Positions 8,688-17,016 of a stretch of DNA of 64,000 bases are shown here, one piece after another. The stretch's first letter is position 1; each line of letters opens with the position of its first letter. The notes below the pieces were generated by a model that saw only the letters and a list, made by a program, of their open reading frames with translations, was not told where the DNA came from and ran no database searches. The stretch lies in NCBI RefSeq assembly GCF_018070075.1, contig NZ_JAGPXE010000011.1, positions 124,001 to 188,000 of the forward strand, read 5' to 3'. Source of the stretch: Saccharopolyspora endophytica. GTDB taxonomy: Bacteria; Actinomycetota; Actinomycetes; Mycobacteriales; Pseudonocardiaceae. A program made the translations under genes and the position numbers.

Positions 8688-10292
8688 TCACCGGCTCTCG
8701 GTGCGGGTGGGTTCCGCGCTCACCACGGCGACCTCTCCGTCCTGCGGGGCCTCCTCCGACGGGGCTGCGCGGTGAACGCTGTTCGGGCCGTGCTCGTCCC
8801 GGAGCGTCTTGTAGAACGCCGCGCAGATGCCGACCAGGATGATCGCGAAGGGCGTCCCGGTGAGCACCGAGGCCTTCTGCAGCCCGTCGAGGCCACCGGA
8901 CACCAGCAGCACGGCCGCGACCCCGGCCAGCAGCACGCCCCACAGCAGCCGCACCCAGGTCTTGGGGTTCGGCTCACCGCCCGTGGACAACTCGCCCAGC
9001 ACCACCGTGCCCGCGTCGGCACCCGCCACGAAGAACACCCACAGCACGATCAGCGTGATCACCGACATGATCCCGGCCATCGGGTACTGCTGGATGAACA
9101 CGAACATCCCGGCCGCGGGGCTCTGCTGCACGGTCTGCGCGATGTCACCGGCCAGACCGCTGCGCGCAAGCTGCAGCGCGGCACCGCCGAACACCGCGAT
9201 CCAGATCATGCTGACCAGTGCCGGCACCAGCACGGTGGCCGCGACGAACTCGCGGATCGTGCGACCGCGCGAGATGCGCGCCATGAACAGACCCACGTAC
9301 GGGGCCCAGGCGATCCACCAGGACCAGTAGAAGACGGTCCAGCTGCCCATCCACCCGTCATCCGGGCTGAAGGCGTCCAGCCGGAAGCTCATCGGGACGA
9401 TGTCGCCCAGGTAGGCACCGAGTCCTTCGGTGAAGGCGTTGATCTGGGTGATGCTCGGGCCCACGACGAAGTAGAAGATCAGCAGGACCGGGGCGATGAG
9501 CATGCTGATGTTCGACAGCCACTTGATGCCGTGCTCGATCCGCGTCGTCGCCGAGCCCATGAAGGCGGCCGTGGTCAGGGCCAGCACGATCAGCTGCACG
9601 ACGATTCCGGTGGGCAACCCGAAGGTCTCGCCCAGCCCCGCGGTCATCTGCAGGCCCGCCTGCCCCAGCGCCACGGCGATGCCGAACACCACCGCCAGCA
9701 CCGCCAGCACGTCGATGACCTTGCCCAGCGGTCCGTCGACGCGATCGCCGAGCAGCGGCCGGAAGATCGCGCTGAGCAGTCCCCGCTCGTTCTTGCGGTG
9801 GGTGAAGTAGGCGACGGCCAGGCCCGCGACCGCGTAGATCGCCCACGGGTGCAGCGCCCAGTGGAAGAACGAGTACTTGATCGCCACCCCGGCGGCTTCG
9901 TCGCTGCCGGGCGGAGCGAGACCGAAGGGGACGTCGACGTAGTGCGACAGGGGTTCGGCCAGGCCCCAGAAGATGATCGCCGGACCCATCCCCGCCTGGA
10001 ACATCATGGCGAACCAGGACATTCGGCCGAATTCCGGTTCGTCCCGATCCGCTCCGAGCTTGATCCGCCCGTAGCCGCTCAGACCCAGGTAGATGACGAA
10101 CACGAGGAAGATGTTCGCGGTGAGCAGGAAGAACCAGCTCAAATCCGATACGACGTGATTGAACAGCTGCGTCGTCACGGTCCCGAACCCGTTCGGGTCC
10201 ACCGCTCCCCACAGGACGACCAGCGCCGAAACGGCCATCGAAACCGCGAAAACGGTATGATCGGTCGCCCTTTTGTTCTGCGATTTTTTCAT
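8688..10292 (-). CDS. BCCT family transporter (betaine/choline/carnitine type)
   Basis: A 534-residue membrane protein with the 12-helix pattern of BCCT carriers. The family signature is FYWSWWIAWAPYVGLFMARI followed by SRGRTIREF; GMGPAIIFWGLAEPLSHY and HWALHPWAIYA are also typical. BCCT proteins take up trimethylammonium compounds, driven by sodium or protons, for osmoprotection or catabolism. The hydrophilic tail of about 40 residues is acidic and could be regulatory. ATG 10292 begins MKKSQNKRATD before helix 1; readings upstream lack a ribosome binding site. No betaine catabolic gene lies beside it, so an osmolyte role is the simpler guess. Confidence 0.9.
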   Translation of the reverse strand: MKKSQNKRATDHTVFAVSMAVSALVVLWGAVDPNGFGTVTTQLFNHVVSDLSWFFLLTANIFLVFVIYLGLSGYGRIKLGADRDEPEFGRMSWFAMMFQAGMGPAIIFWGLAEPLSHYVDVPFGLAPPGSDEAAGVAIKYSFFHWALHPWAIYAVAGLAVAYFTHRKNERGLLSAIFRPLLGDRVDGPLGKVIDVLAVLAVVFGIAVALGQAGLQMTAGLGETFGLPTGIVVQLIVLALTTAAFMGSATTRIEHGIKWLSNISMLIAPVLLIFYFVVGPSITQINAFTEGLGAYLGDIVPMSFRLDAFSPDDGWMGSWTVFYWSWWIAWAPYVGLFMARISRGRTIREFVAATVLVPALVSMIWIAVFGGAALQLARSGLAGDIAQTVQQSPAAGMFVFIQQYPMAGIMSVITLIVLWVFFVAGADAGTVVLGELSTGGEPNPKTWVRLLWGVLLAGVAAVLLVSGGLDGLQKASVLTGTPFAIILVGICAAFYKTLRDEHGPNSVHRAAPSEEAPQDGEVAVVSAEPTRTESR

Positions 10293-10759
10293 TGTGAAAC
10301 CCTGATTCACCAGCTTGGAGAACTTCGGCACGAGCGGAATGCTCGCCACTCCCGTTGGGAACGACGAGTTTCGACAGGCGTGATGAACCTCCTCACAGGA
10401 CACCCGCACCGGGCGTCGCCGGCTGTCGATGCGCCGGCATCACGACTTCATCCTGCGCCGCGGACTCAAGCTCGGCGCTGCCCGCGCCCAAAGCGATGTG
10501 CCACGTCCCGCACCGTGGCAGCAGGACCTCTTTCGTTGTGTGCTTCCGCAGAGGTTCTCAGCTGCGCACCGCTCGATCAAACGGATCGGGAAATCTGGCT
10601 AGACGAATTTTGAAAGGCTCCGATAAAGAACCTCTATCAGCGCTGCCAGCCGGCCATGGCCCTCCGGCCTGACGGACGCGAACGATGACCTTCGACTCTG
10701 GTCCCCTGCTCGCGCAGGCGTTGGACTGGACCGGGACGAGACGGCGGAGGTGATCAGTC
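10293..10759. other. Intergenic region with promoters of BCCT and nitroreductase-like genes
   Basis: These 467 bp separate divergent genes. A 5-bp inverted repeat with 7-nt spacer (GTGAA at 10294-10298, TTCAC at 10306-10310) overlaps the leader of the BCCT gene. A less GC-rich patch near 10600-10650 holds GATAAAG and CTATCAG sequences that could be part of a promoter. I see no gene here. Confidence 0.4.
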
Positions 10760-12067
10760 GTGGTGAGGTTCGACCCGATGGTGCCTGCCGGGACCGAGGC
10801 GATGGCGGACCTGGCGGCCTTTCCACTGGTGGAAGCGCTCTTCGGTCGACGCTCCCGGCGCTTCGCCCTGGGCGACGAGATCCCCGACGGCCCCCTCGCC
10901 TACCGCTCCCGGCACGAACCCCTTCCGCTCACGGAGCTCGAACGGATGCTCGTGCTCAGCGCGATGGGCGGAACGACGGGCTGGCACTACTCGATCACCC
11001 GACACGCCCGCTACGCACCGCACGTCTCCAACTACGCCGGAGCAGCCGCCGGGCGCACCTTCCCCTCCGCGGCCGGGTTCCACACCGCCGAACTGTTCTT
11101 CACCGACGATTCAGGGCTCTACTACTTCCCCACCCGCGATGCGGGTGCACTCGTCGACCCGGCGGTCGAGGAGGTCACGCCGGAGCTGATGGTCGAACGC
11201 CATCGCGAGCGGTCACAACAGCTCTCGACCGGCAGGCTGCACCTTCCCGCCGAGGAGCCCTATCTCGAGGGGCACAACACCTGGTGCGTCAACGTTCCCG
11301 GTTCGCTGCTGGTCATCCCGGTGGCCGACCTGGCTCAGCACCTGATCGCCGTGCTGTGCTTCTTCGTCCAGAACGGCTACGCGGTCTACGACGACATCCA
11401 CGACCGCAGGATCCCCGGCCTCGACGAGTTCAGCGGGTTGATCGACGTCGACGAGCCGTTCCCGCTGACCTTCACCGAGCAGTACGCGCTCACCGAAGCC
11501 ACGGCCGAGTTGGCGACCGCCTGCTACGCGGGCGTGCTGATGCTGCAGGCGATGGGCCTCGGCGGCTGGATGTTCGACGGGATCGACCGATTCTCGATGC
11601 TCGGCGCCTCGGGCAACCCCGACGTACCAGGCCTCGGTTTCCGCTACGACGAGGACGAGCGCTGGTCGACGCCCAACCCCACCGGCCGCGAAGGCGTCTT
11701 CGAGGCCTGCTGCCCACCCCACCACCAGGACATGAGGGCAGCGGTGGACGCCTTCGCCGAACGCAAGTTCGGCCCAGGCGGCCCGTTCCACCGCGACACA
11801 CCGGGCGCCTGGACCGACAGCCCCGGATTCCGCGCGAGCGCCCAGGTCCACGACGACGCGTTCAAGGCCTGCGTCGGACTCCAGGCCCAGTACATCTTCG
11901 ACACCTTCGGCAAGTTCCCCGCAACGGTGCCGACTGTGTTCATCCTCAACTACGTCCAAGCCCACCACCTCGACCTGGACTTCTACGACCACTTCTTCAA
12001 ACCCGGCGCCTACCTGCGCACGCACGCCACCCACATGCACGACTGGCACGACCACGAATCCCGTTGA
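10760..12067 (+). CDS. Nitroreductase-like protein of unknown function
   Basis: A 435-residue soluble protein. Its N-terminal half (FGRRSRRFALGDEI near residue 28, then LTELERMLVLSAMGGTTGWH and TFPSAAGFHTAELFF) resembles the flavin-binding core of nitroreductase-like proteins. The middle part ATACYAGVLMLQAMGLGGWM fits the later helices of that fold. The last 150 residues are rich in His and aromatic residues (AHHLDLDFYDHFF, THATHMHDWHDHES) and match nothing I know. GTG 10760 is preceded by GGAGG at nine bases; ATG 10778 is an alternative. Function unknown. It stands alone, with a weak hairpin behind it. Confidence 0.6.
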   Translation: MVRFDPMVPAGTEAMADLAAFPLVEALFGRRSRRFALGDEIPDGPLAYRSRHEPLPLTELERMLVLSAMGGTTGWHYSITRHARYAPHVSNYAGAAAGRTFPSAAGFHTAELFFTDDSGLYYFPTRDAGALVDPAVEEVTPELMVERHRERSQQLSTGRLHLPAEEPYLEGHNTWCVNVPGSLLVIPVADLAQHLIAVLCFFVQNGYAVYDDIHDRRIPGLDEFSGLIDVDEPFPLTFTEQYALTEATAELATACYAGVLMLQAMGLGGWMFDGIDRFSMLGASGNPDVPGLGFRYDEDERWSTPNPTGREGVFEACCPPHHQDMRAAVDAFAERKFGPGGPFHRDTPGAWTDSPGFRASAQVHDDAFKACVGLQAQYIFDTFGKFPATVPTVFILNYVQAHHLDLDFYDHFFKPGAYLRTHATHMHDWHDHESR

Positions 12068-12166
12068 GCCTCGACGTACCCACCAGGTGGTGAGCGCGAA
12101 GGAACGCGCCACGAGCGAGGAACGACTCCCCGATTGGCGACGAACTTCGCCATGGGAATGAAATAG

Positions 12167-12188
12167 TCCGCTTAGCAGAGCGGATTTT
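12167..12188 (+). terminator. Short intrinsic terminator
   Basis: A 6-bp stem TCCGCT/AGCGGA (12167-12172 with 12179-12184, six-nt loop) is followed directly by TTTT. It lies 100 bp after the nitroreductase-like gene. The stem is short, but the T-run is unusual for this genome. Confidence 0.45.
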
Positions 12189-12326
12189 CACCATCATTGA
12201 CCGGTTGAGGAAAGTTCACCGTCCCGGCACTCACCGGACACCGCTCACCCCATAGGTTTCCCGATGGCCGCAGCGCTTTTCTCCTGCGGCTCACCTTGTT
12301 CCGGCTTCTGACTGAAGGAGAACGCC

Positions 12327-13481
12327 GTGGAACGTCGGGATTTCCTCCGCGCCGCCGTCGTCGGTGGCACTGTGGCGACCCTGGGATTCAGCGTCACCCG
12401 CGAATCCATCGCCTATCCAGCCAAGACCGGCCCGAGCCCCTACGGAGCCCTGCAAGCCGCTGACGCCAACGGGATCGAGCTGCCCGCGGGCTTCACCAGC
12501 CGCGTGATCGCCCGCTCCACCGACACGGTCCCCAACACCGGCTACGCCTGGCACAGCGCCCCCGATGGCGGCGCGTGCTTCGCCGACGGCACCGGATGGA
12601 TCTACGTCTCCAACTCCGAGATGAGCAGCGGCGCAGGTGGCGTCAGCGCCATCCGCTTCGACGCCAACGGCAACACCACCGGCGCCTACCGCATCCTGGG
12701 CGGCACCACCCGCAACTGCGCCGGTGGAGCGACTCCGTGGAACACCTGGTTGTCCTGCGAGGAGACCGACTTCGGATACACCTGGGAAACCGACCCCTGG
12801 GGCGTCAAGGCCGCAGTGCGGCGTGACGCCATGGGCCGGTTCAAGCACGAGGCCGCCGCCTGCGACCCCGACCGCAAGGTGATCTACCAGACCGAGGACA
12901 CCAGCGACGGCTGCTTCTACCGGTTCATCCCCACCACCTGGGGAGACCTGTCCGCCGGCGGCGTCCTCCAAGTCCTCGTCGAGAGCGGGACCGCCCTGTC
13001 CTGGGTGGACGTTCCCGACCCCGACGGCAGCCCCACCCCCACCCGCGACCAGGTCTCCGGCGCCAAGATCTTCAACGGCGGTGAAGGCGCCTTCTACCGC
13101 AACGGCACCTGCTACTTCACCACCAAGGGCGACAACCGCGTCTGGGCGTACGACGCCGCCAACAACCAACTCCACGTCGCCTACGACGACAACCTGACCA
13201 GCAACCCACCGCTGACCGGCGTGGACAACATCACCGGCGCCACCGTCGGCGACCTCTACGTCGCCGAAGACGGCGGCAACATGGAGATCTGCATCATCAC
13301 CCCCGACGACATCATCGCGCCGTTCCTGCGCGTCACCGGCCAATCCGCCTCCGAGCTGTGCGGCGTCGCGTTCAACCCCGCGGGCAACCGCATGTACTTC
13401 TCCTCGCAACGCGGCACCACCGGTTCCAGCAGCGGCGGCATCACCTACGAGGTCACCGGCCCCTTCCGCACCACCCTCTGA
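12327..13481 (+). CDS. Tat-exported PhoX-like (DUF839) protein
   Basis: A 384-residue protein. The N terminus MERRDFLRAAVVGGTVATL is a twin-arginine signal (RRDFLR), so it should be exported folded. The rest resembles the PhoX/DUF839 beta-propeller family: SCEETDFGYTWE holds the conserved CEET, with KHEAAACDPDRKVIYQTED and a C-terminal CGVAFNPAGNRMYFSSQRG. PhoX enzymes are Ca/Fe-dependent alkaline phosphatases; this one is shorter than classical PhoX, so phosphatase activity is a family inference only. GTG 12327 follows AAGGAG. Repeated TTCACC/CTCACC hexamers lie upstream and a strong terminator follows, so it is a single-gene unit. Confidence 0.8.
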   Translation: MERRDFLRAAVVGGTVATLGFSVTRESIAYPAKTGPSPYGALQAADANGIELPAGFTSRVIARSTDTVPNTGYAWHSAPDGGACFADGTGWIYVSNSEMSSGAGGVSAIRFDANGNTTGAYRILGGTTRNCAGGATPWNTWLSCEETDFGYTWETDPWGVKAAVRRDAMGRFKHEAAACDPDRKVIYQTEDTSDGCFYRFIPTTWGDLSAGGVLQVLVESGTALSWVDVPDPDGSPTPTRDQVSGAKIFNGGEGAFYRNGTCYFTTKGDNRVWAYDAANNQLHVAYDDNLTSNPPLTGVDNITGATVGDLYVAEDGGNMEICIITPDDIIAPFLRVTGQSASELCGVAFNPAGNRMYFSSQRGTTGSSSGGITYEVTGPFRTTL

Positions 13482-13493
13482 CAACCCGCGCGC

Positions 13494-13530
13494 AGGTCGC
13501 TGGTGCCACAGCCGTCGGCACCAGCGACCT
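13494..13530 (+). terminator. Hairpin terminator after the PhoX-like gene
   Basis: A perfect 14-bp stem AGGTCGCTGGTGCC with its complement (13494-13507 and 13517-13530), nine-nt loop, followed by CTTGCTTT. It begins 12 bp after the stop codon. Confidence 0.8.
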
Positions 13531-13875
13531 CTTGCTTTCCAACTCACCCCGGCAGCAGCCCTTGGACGATGCACCACAGCTGACCACGTCCGACGTCCCG
13601 ACCAGCGCCGATCCATTGCGGACGGCCGGACTTCTCACCAGCGCCCTCCACAGCATCAACCGCCTGCCCAGGTCCCCGATTACGGCAGTAATCCGGGTTC
13701 GCCCCCACACCGCACAGCTCCTGGGCCACCTGATGCTCCAGTCGTCCACACGCCCTGCCGTTGATGCGCTCACCAGCGAAGTTCCATCGTCGGGGCCAAG
13801 CGACTCCGCGATCGCGCATTTATGGGGTACAGTCTGTTCCTGTTACTTCGAGTACCACGAACTGCGGAGGTGCGC
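13531..13875. other. Intergenic region upstream of the AurF-like gene
   Basis: About 345 bp without a gene I can support. It holds a 6-bp inverted repeat GATTAC-GGCA-GTAATC (13678-13693), a possible operator, and near its end GGGTACAGT, which could be a -10 element about 45 bp before the ATG. Minus-strand reading frames here have no recognisable product. Confidence 0.4.
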
Positions 13876-14778
13876 ATGACCGCCGTCGGTGTTGCCGGCC
13901 AGGGCGCTGAGCAGGACTTCTCCAGCCGACTGCTGGAGTCGTCGCAGACGCTCTCCTACGACCCCAGCACGGAGATCGACTGGGACGCACCGCTGCCCAC
14001 CGATCAGTACGGGCTGAACCCCGAGTGGAGCACGCTCTACGGCACGCGGCTGTGGGACGAGCTCACCGAGGAGCAGCGGATCACGCTGACCAGGCACGAG
14101 GTGTGCTCGATCATGAGCACCGGCATCTGGTTCGAGATGATCCTGCAGCAGATGATCCTGCGCGACCAGTACGTGCAGGACCCCGCGAAGTCGGAGTTCC
14201 AGTTCGCGCTGACCGAGGTCGCCGACGAGTGCCGGCACTCGATCATGTTCGCCCGCATCTGCCAGAAGCTCGACGTCCCCGCCTACTTCCCCAGCAGGAC
14301 CGTCATCGAGCTCGCACGCGGGCTGAAGAGCCTCGCAGGCGGCGAGGTCGCCTACGGCGCGGGCCTGGTCGCCGAGGAAGTGCTCGACGTCATGCAGCGC
14401 GACTGGATGCGCGGCGAGAACGTGCTCGACATCGTGCGCACGAGCTCGAAGATCCACGTGGTCGAAGAGTCCCGGCACATGAAGTTCGCCCGGGAGGAGA
14501 TCAAGGAGCACATGCAGCGGGTCGGTCGGATCAAGCGCCACCTCAGCGCCACCGTGATCTCCATCGCCGCCTACGTCATCGTCAACGCCCTGGTCAGCCC
14601 GAAGGTCTACGCCGCGGTCGGGATCGACACCGAGCGCGCGCTCGCCGAGGTCAAGGCCAACCAGCACCGCAAGTCGCTGATGCGCAACGCGAGCTCGGGC
14701 CTCATGGAGTTCCTCGACGAGGCCCGCCTGCTCACCCCTCCGGCAATCGCGTTCTACAAGCGCGTGCACATGTACTGA
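13876..14778 (+). CDS. AurF-like diiron oxygenase
   Basis: A 300-residue soluble protein of the AurF (p-aminobenzoate N-oxygenase) family. The likely diiron ligands are present with AurF spacing: E87, E118xxH121 (ADECRHSIM), E167, and H194xxxE198xxH201 (KIHVVEESRH). The intervals 167-194-198-201 equal those of AurF 196-223-227-230. AurF-type enzymes oxidise aryl amines to nitro groups or hydroxylate other substrates. No amine-forming or polyketide gene lies beside it, so the substrate is open. ATG 13876 follows GGAGG. Gene content on both sides is unrelated, so it appears to be a stand-alone enzyme. Confidence 0.82.
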   Translation: MTAVGVAGQGAEQDFSSRLLESSQTLSYDPSTEIDWDAPLPTDQYGLNPEWSTLYGTRLWDELTEEQRITLTRHEVCSIMSTGIWFEMILQQMILRDQYVQDPAKSEFQFALTEVADECRHSIMFARICQKLDVPAYFPSRTVIELARGLKSLAGGEVAYGAGLVAEEVLDVMQRDWMRGENVLDIVRTSSKIHVVEESRHMKFAREEIKEHMQRVGRIKRHLSATVISIAAYVIVNALVSPKVYAAVGIDTERALAEVKANQHRKSLMRNASSGLMEFLDEARLLTPPAIAFYKRVHMY

Positions 14779-15081
14779 TCACACGGCCCTGCGCGTGCCG
14801 GTGGACGCGGCGTTCCCGCTCGGCGGGCCCACCGTCGAGCGGGCGCTCCGGCGTCCGCGCGTTCTTCCCACGGCCCATGCGTGGCGACCTCCTTCCCGCG
14901 CCGCCGGCACGTGCGGAAGCGGTGGCCGTTGCTCGTACGAAGCAGGTTCCGCAACTGTTCACGTGCGAGCCGTGGAGTTCGGCTCGGGCTTTGCATCGAA
15001 TTGCTGCGAAGCCCCCATACGGGTGATCGCAGGCGCCGCGTCGCGCGCGGTCTCCCGACCCGAACGAGCCGGAGGACATGG
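14779..15081. other. Intergenic region after the AurF-like gene
   Basis: About 300 bp on the plus strand between two genes. The only structure seen is a weak 7-bp stem CCCGCTC/GAGCGGG (14815-14821 with 14837-14843) that may end the upstream transcript. The downstream frame is open through most of it, but its residues look non-coding (Arg-rich). Confidence 0.35.
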
Positions 15082-16038
15082 ATGAGAACCGCAGTCGTCG
15101 GCGGCCTCGCGACGGCCTTCCTCGGAGCGGTGATCGCTCCTTACGCGTTGGGAATCGCAGCGACCCATGATTCCCCAGCGCGTGATGACGCCGTCGTGGA
15201 CGCCTTCCAGCACACGAGCCGCTCGACCGAGTGGCAGTTGGAGCAGCGGATTCCACTTCGCTTCCCGTCCCACCACCCGCAGGGACTGGCCTCCGTCGGC
15301 GACCGCCTGTTCCTGTCCACTGTGGAAATCATCGAAAAGCCGCAGAAGTACCCGGAGCCCGTCGACGGGTACGACCGCTCGCCGGGTCGGGGTGTGGGGC
15401 ATGTCCTCGTGCTCGACCGGCAAGGAAACCTGATCCGCGACGTCGTGCTCGGCGAGGGCACCATGTACCACCCGGGCGGGATCGACTTCGACGGCGAGTC
15501 GCTGTGGGTGCCGGTGGCCGAGTATCGCCCGAACAGCAGCTCGATCGTCTACCGCCTGAACCCCGGCACGCTGCAGGCCGAGGAAGCGTTCAGGGTCTCC
15601 GACCACGTCGGCGGAACCGTTCGGGACCGCGTCACCGGCACCGTGCACGGAGTGAGTTGGGGATCGCGCACGCTCTACCGGTGGACCGCCGCAGGACGCG
15701 AGCTCTCCCGGCAGGACAACGCCGGTCACTTCATCGACTACCAGGACTGCGACTACGCGGCGAGCCAGGCGATGATCTGCGGCGGTATCGCTGAATTGCC
15801 CACCGCTGACGGCGGCGCCTTCGAACTCGGCGGGCTGGCGCTGGTCGACCTCCGGGACAACCGGATCCGGCACGAGGTGCCGATGCAGCAGCGATCCGCG
15901 GCCGGTCACGTCACCACCCGCAACCCGGTCCACCTGGAGCACGACGCCGGAACGCTCCGCCTGTGGTCGGCACCCGACGACGGCGACGAAATCGGCGGCA
16001 CCGAACTCCTCGTGCACCGGGCCACGACGGACCGCTGA
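15082..16038 (+). CDS. Secreted propeller-like protein (possibly DUF6454)
   Basis: A 318-residue protein with an N-terminal signal (MRTAVVGGLATAFLGAVIA) and no catalytic motif I recognise. Repeated blades such as HHPQGLASVGDRLFLSTVEI, GHVLVLDRQGNLIRDVVLG and HPGGIDFDGESLWVPVAEY are typical of six-bladed, SMP-30/NHL-like propellers. I believe it belongs to the family called DUF6454, but that is from memory. ATG 15082 follows GGAGG; the longer frame upstream is Arg-rich and looks non-coding. It converges on the PadR gene. Role unknown; extracellular ligand binding or hydrolysis are both possible. Confidence 0.65.
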   Translation: MRTAVVGGLATAFLGAVIAPYALGIAATHDSPARDDAVVDAFQHTSRSTEWQLEQRIPLRFPSHHPQGLASVGDRLFLSTVEIIEKPQKYPEPVDGYDRSPGRGVGHVLVLDRQGNLIRDVVLGEGTMYHPGGIDFDGESLWVPVAEYRPNSSSIVYRLNPGTLQAEEAFRVSDHVGGTVRDRVTGTVHGVSWGSRTLYRWTAAGRELSRQDNAGHFIDYQDCDYAASQAMICGGIAELPTADGGAFELGGLALVDLRDNRIRHEVPMQQRSAAGHVTTRNPVHLEHDAGTLRLWSAPDDGDEIGGTELLVHRATTDR

Positions 16039-16321
16039 ATCTCGTCACCCAGCGTGGCTTTCGTTGCCCGTGGTCGTGGTCCGCTGACCATCCATCCCGA
16101 TAGCGCGGATCGAGGGTGACCGACGCTGTTCCGTGAATTCCTTGGCGACGTCCTCGACCGGCCACAGTGGGCCGACGTCGCAGCGGATACCGGAGCGCAC
16201 CACAAGGCAACCCAGAGCGGCAGAACTAAGACCGACAAGGCTGTTCAGCCGGAAGCCTTGTCACCCTGGACACCTCCACGCTCGTGGAGAGCACCGTTGA
16301 CCCGCTCGCGACCGCGAGTCT

Positions 16322-16906
16322 TCAGGTGCTGTGCAGTTCGTCGAGGAGGGTGAAGCCGTCCTGGATCCACGCCAGTTCGGTGCGAGCGCGGGCGATCAGT
16401 CCGTCGTAGGCGTAGATCTTGCAGCGGACGGACAACTCGGCCTCGCGCTCGTCCAGATCGGCGATCCGCGCCGCCAGGGTGGGGTGGGTGCGGTCGGCGA
16501 GGGTCGCCCGGGTGTCCTCGAGCGTCGCCAGGTGCTCTTCCCAGTACGCCTGCTGCTGCCGCAGCTGCTCGCGCACCGCCGCGGGGTCGGCGAAGTCGAA
16601 GTACGCGGCCTTCAGATAGGCGGGGTCGCGCTGCCACTGCGGCACCAGGGGTGATTCCATCCACTCCCGGAACTCGGCGAGGCCCGCGTCGGTGACGTGG
16701 TACTCCTTCTTGGTCCCCTTCTTGCCCCAGGGGACCTCGACCGAGGTGAGCAGCCCGTCGCGCTCCATCCGGTTGAGCGCGGGGTAGATCTGCGAGTCCG
16801 GGGCGTGCCAGACGTGCGCGACCGAGCGGCTGAAGCTCTTGGAGATGTCGTAGCCGGTCATCGGACGACCCGTCAGCAGCGCGATCAGCGCATATCGCAG
16901 CGACAA
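16322..16906 (-). CDS. PadR family transcriptional repressor
   Basis: A 194-residue PadR protein with the winged HTH start MSLRYALIALLTGRPMTGYD, DSQIYPALNRMERDGLL and KKEYHVTDAG, then the C-terminal coiled-coil dimerisation helices (PAAVREQLRQQQAYWEEHLA). PadR proteins repress phenolic-acid and stress genes and release DNA on binding aromatic ligands. It is divergent from the Rieske O-demethylase gene, and the 110-bp gap holds an inverted repeat that reaches that gene's ribosome binding site. It most likely represses the vanillate-type operon in response to an aromatic acid. Confidence 0.9.
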   Translation of the reverse strand: MSLRYALIALLTGRPMTGYDISKSFSRSVAHVWHAPDSQIYPALNRMERDGLLTSVEVPWGKKGTKKEYHVTDAGLAEFREWMESPLVPQWQRDPAYLKAAYFDFADPAAVREQLRQQQAYWEEHLATLEDTRATLADRTHPTLAARIADLDEREAELSVRCKIYAYDGLIARARTELAWIQDGFTLLDELHST

Positions 16907-16945
16907 GATGGCCTCCCCTCCGGATCGGCCACGCTATCCACCCTT

Positions 16946-17014
16946 GCCAACTCACTATATCCATAGATAGCTTGTGGCTCACGCAACAGATACCTCTCTT
17001 CATAGGGAGTTGGC
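16946..17014. promoter_or_regulatory. Candidate PadR operator region
   Basis: GCCAACTC (16946-16953) and GAGTTGGC (17007-17014) are perfect 8-bp inverted arms, 53 nt apart. The right arm ends two bases before the ATG of the oxygenase gene and covers its ribosome binding site (AGGGAG). Between them lies CTATATCCATAGATAG, itself partly symmetrical and AT-rich. PadR binding here would block the divergent promoters; this is inference from position and symmetry. Confidence 0.5.
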
Positions 17015-17016
17015 CA

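Noticed and set aside
10294-10310. GTGAA-N7-TTCAC inverted repeat near the BCCT start
   Set aside because: Arms are only 5 bp and overlap the coding start region; chance occurrence is likely, so it is not listed as an operator.
8772-10613. Long plus-strand frame of 613 codons opposite the BCCT gene
   Set aside because: It is a mirror of the GC-rich coding strand of the BCCT gene; the translation is rich in His, Arg and Gln with no family match, while the opposite strand encodes a clear 12-helix transporter.
13544-13819. 91-codon minus-strand ORF upstream of the AurF-like gene
   Set aside because: No family resemblance, no ribosome binding site, and overlapping frames of equal length in the same stretch.
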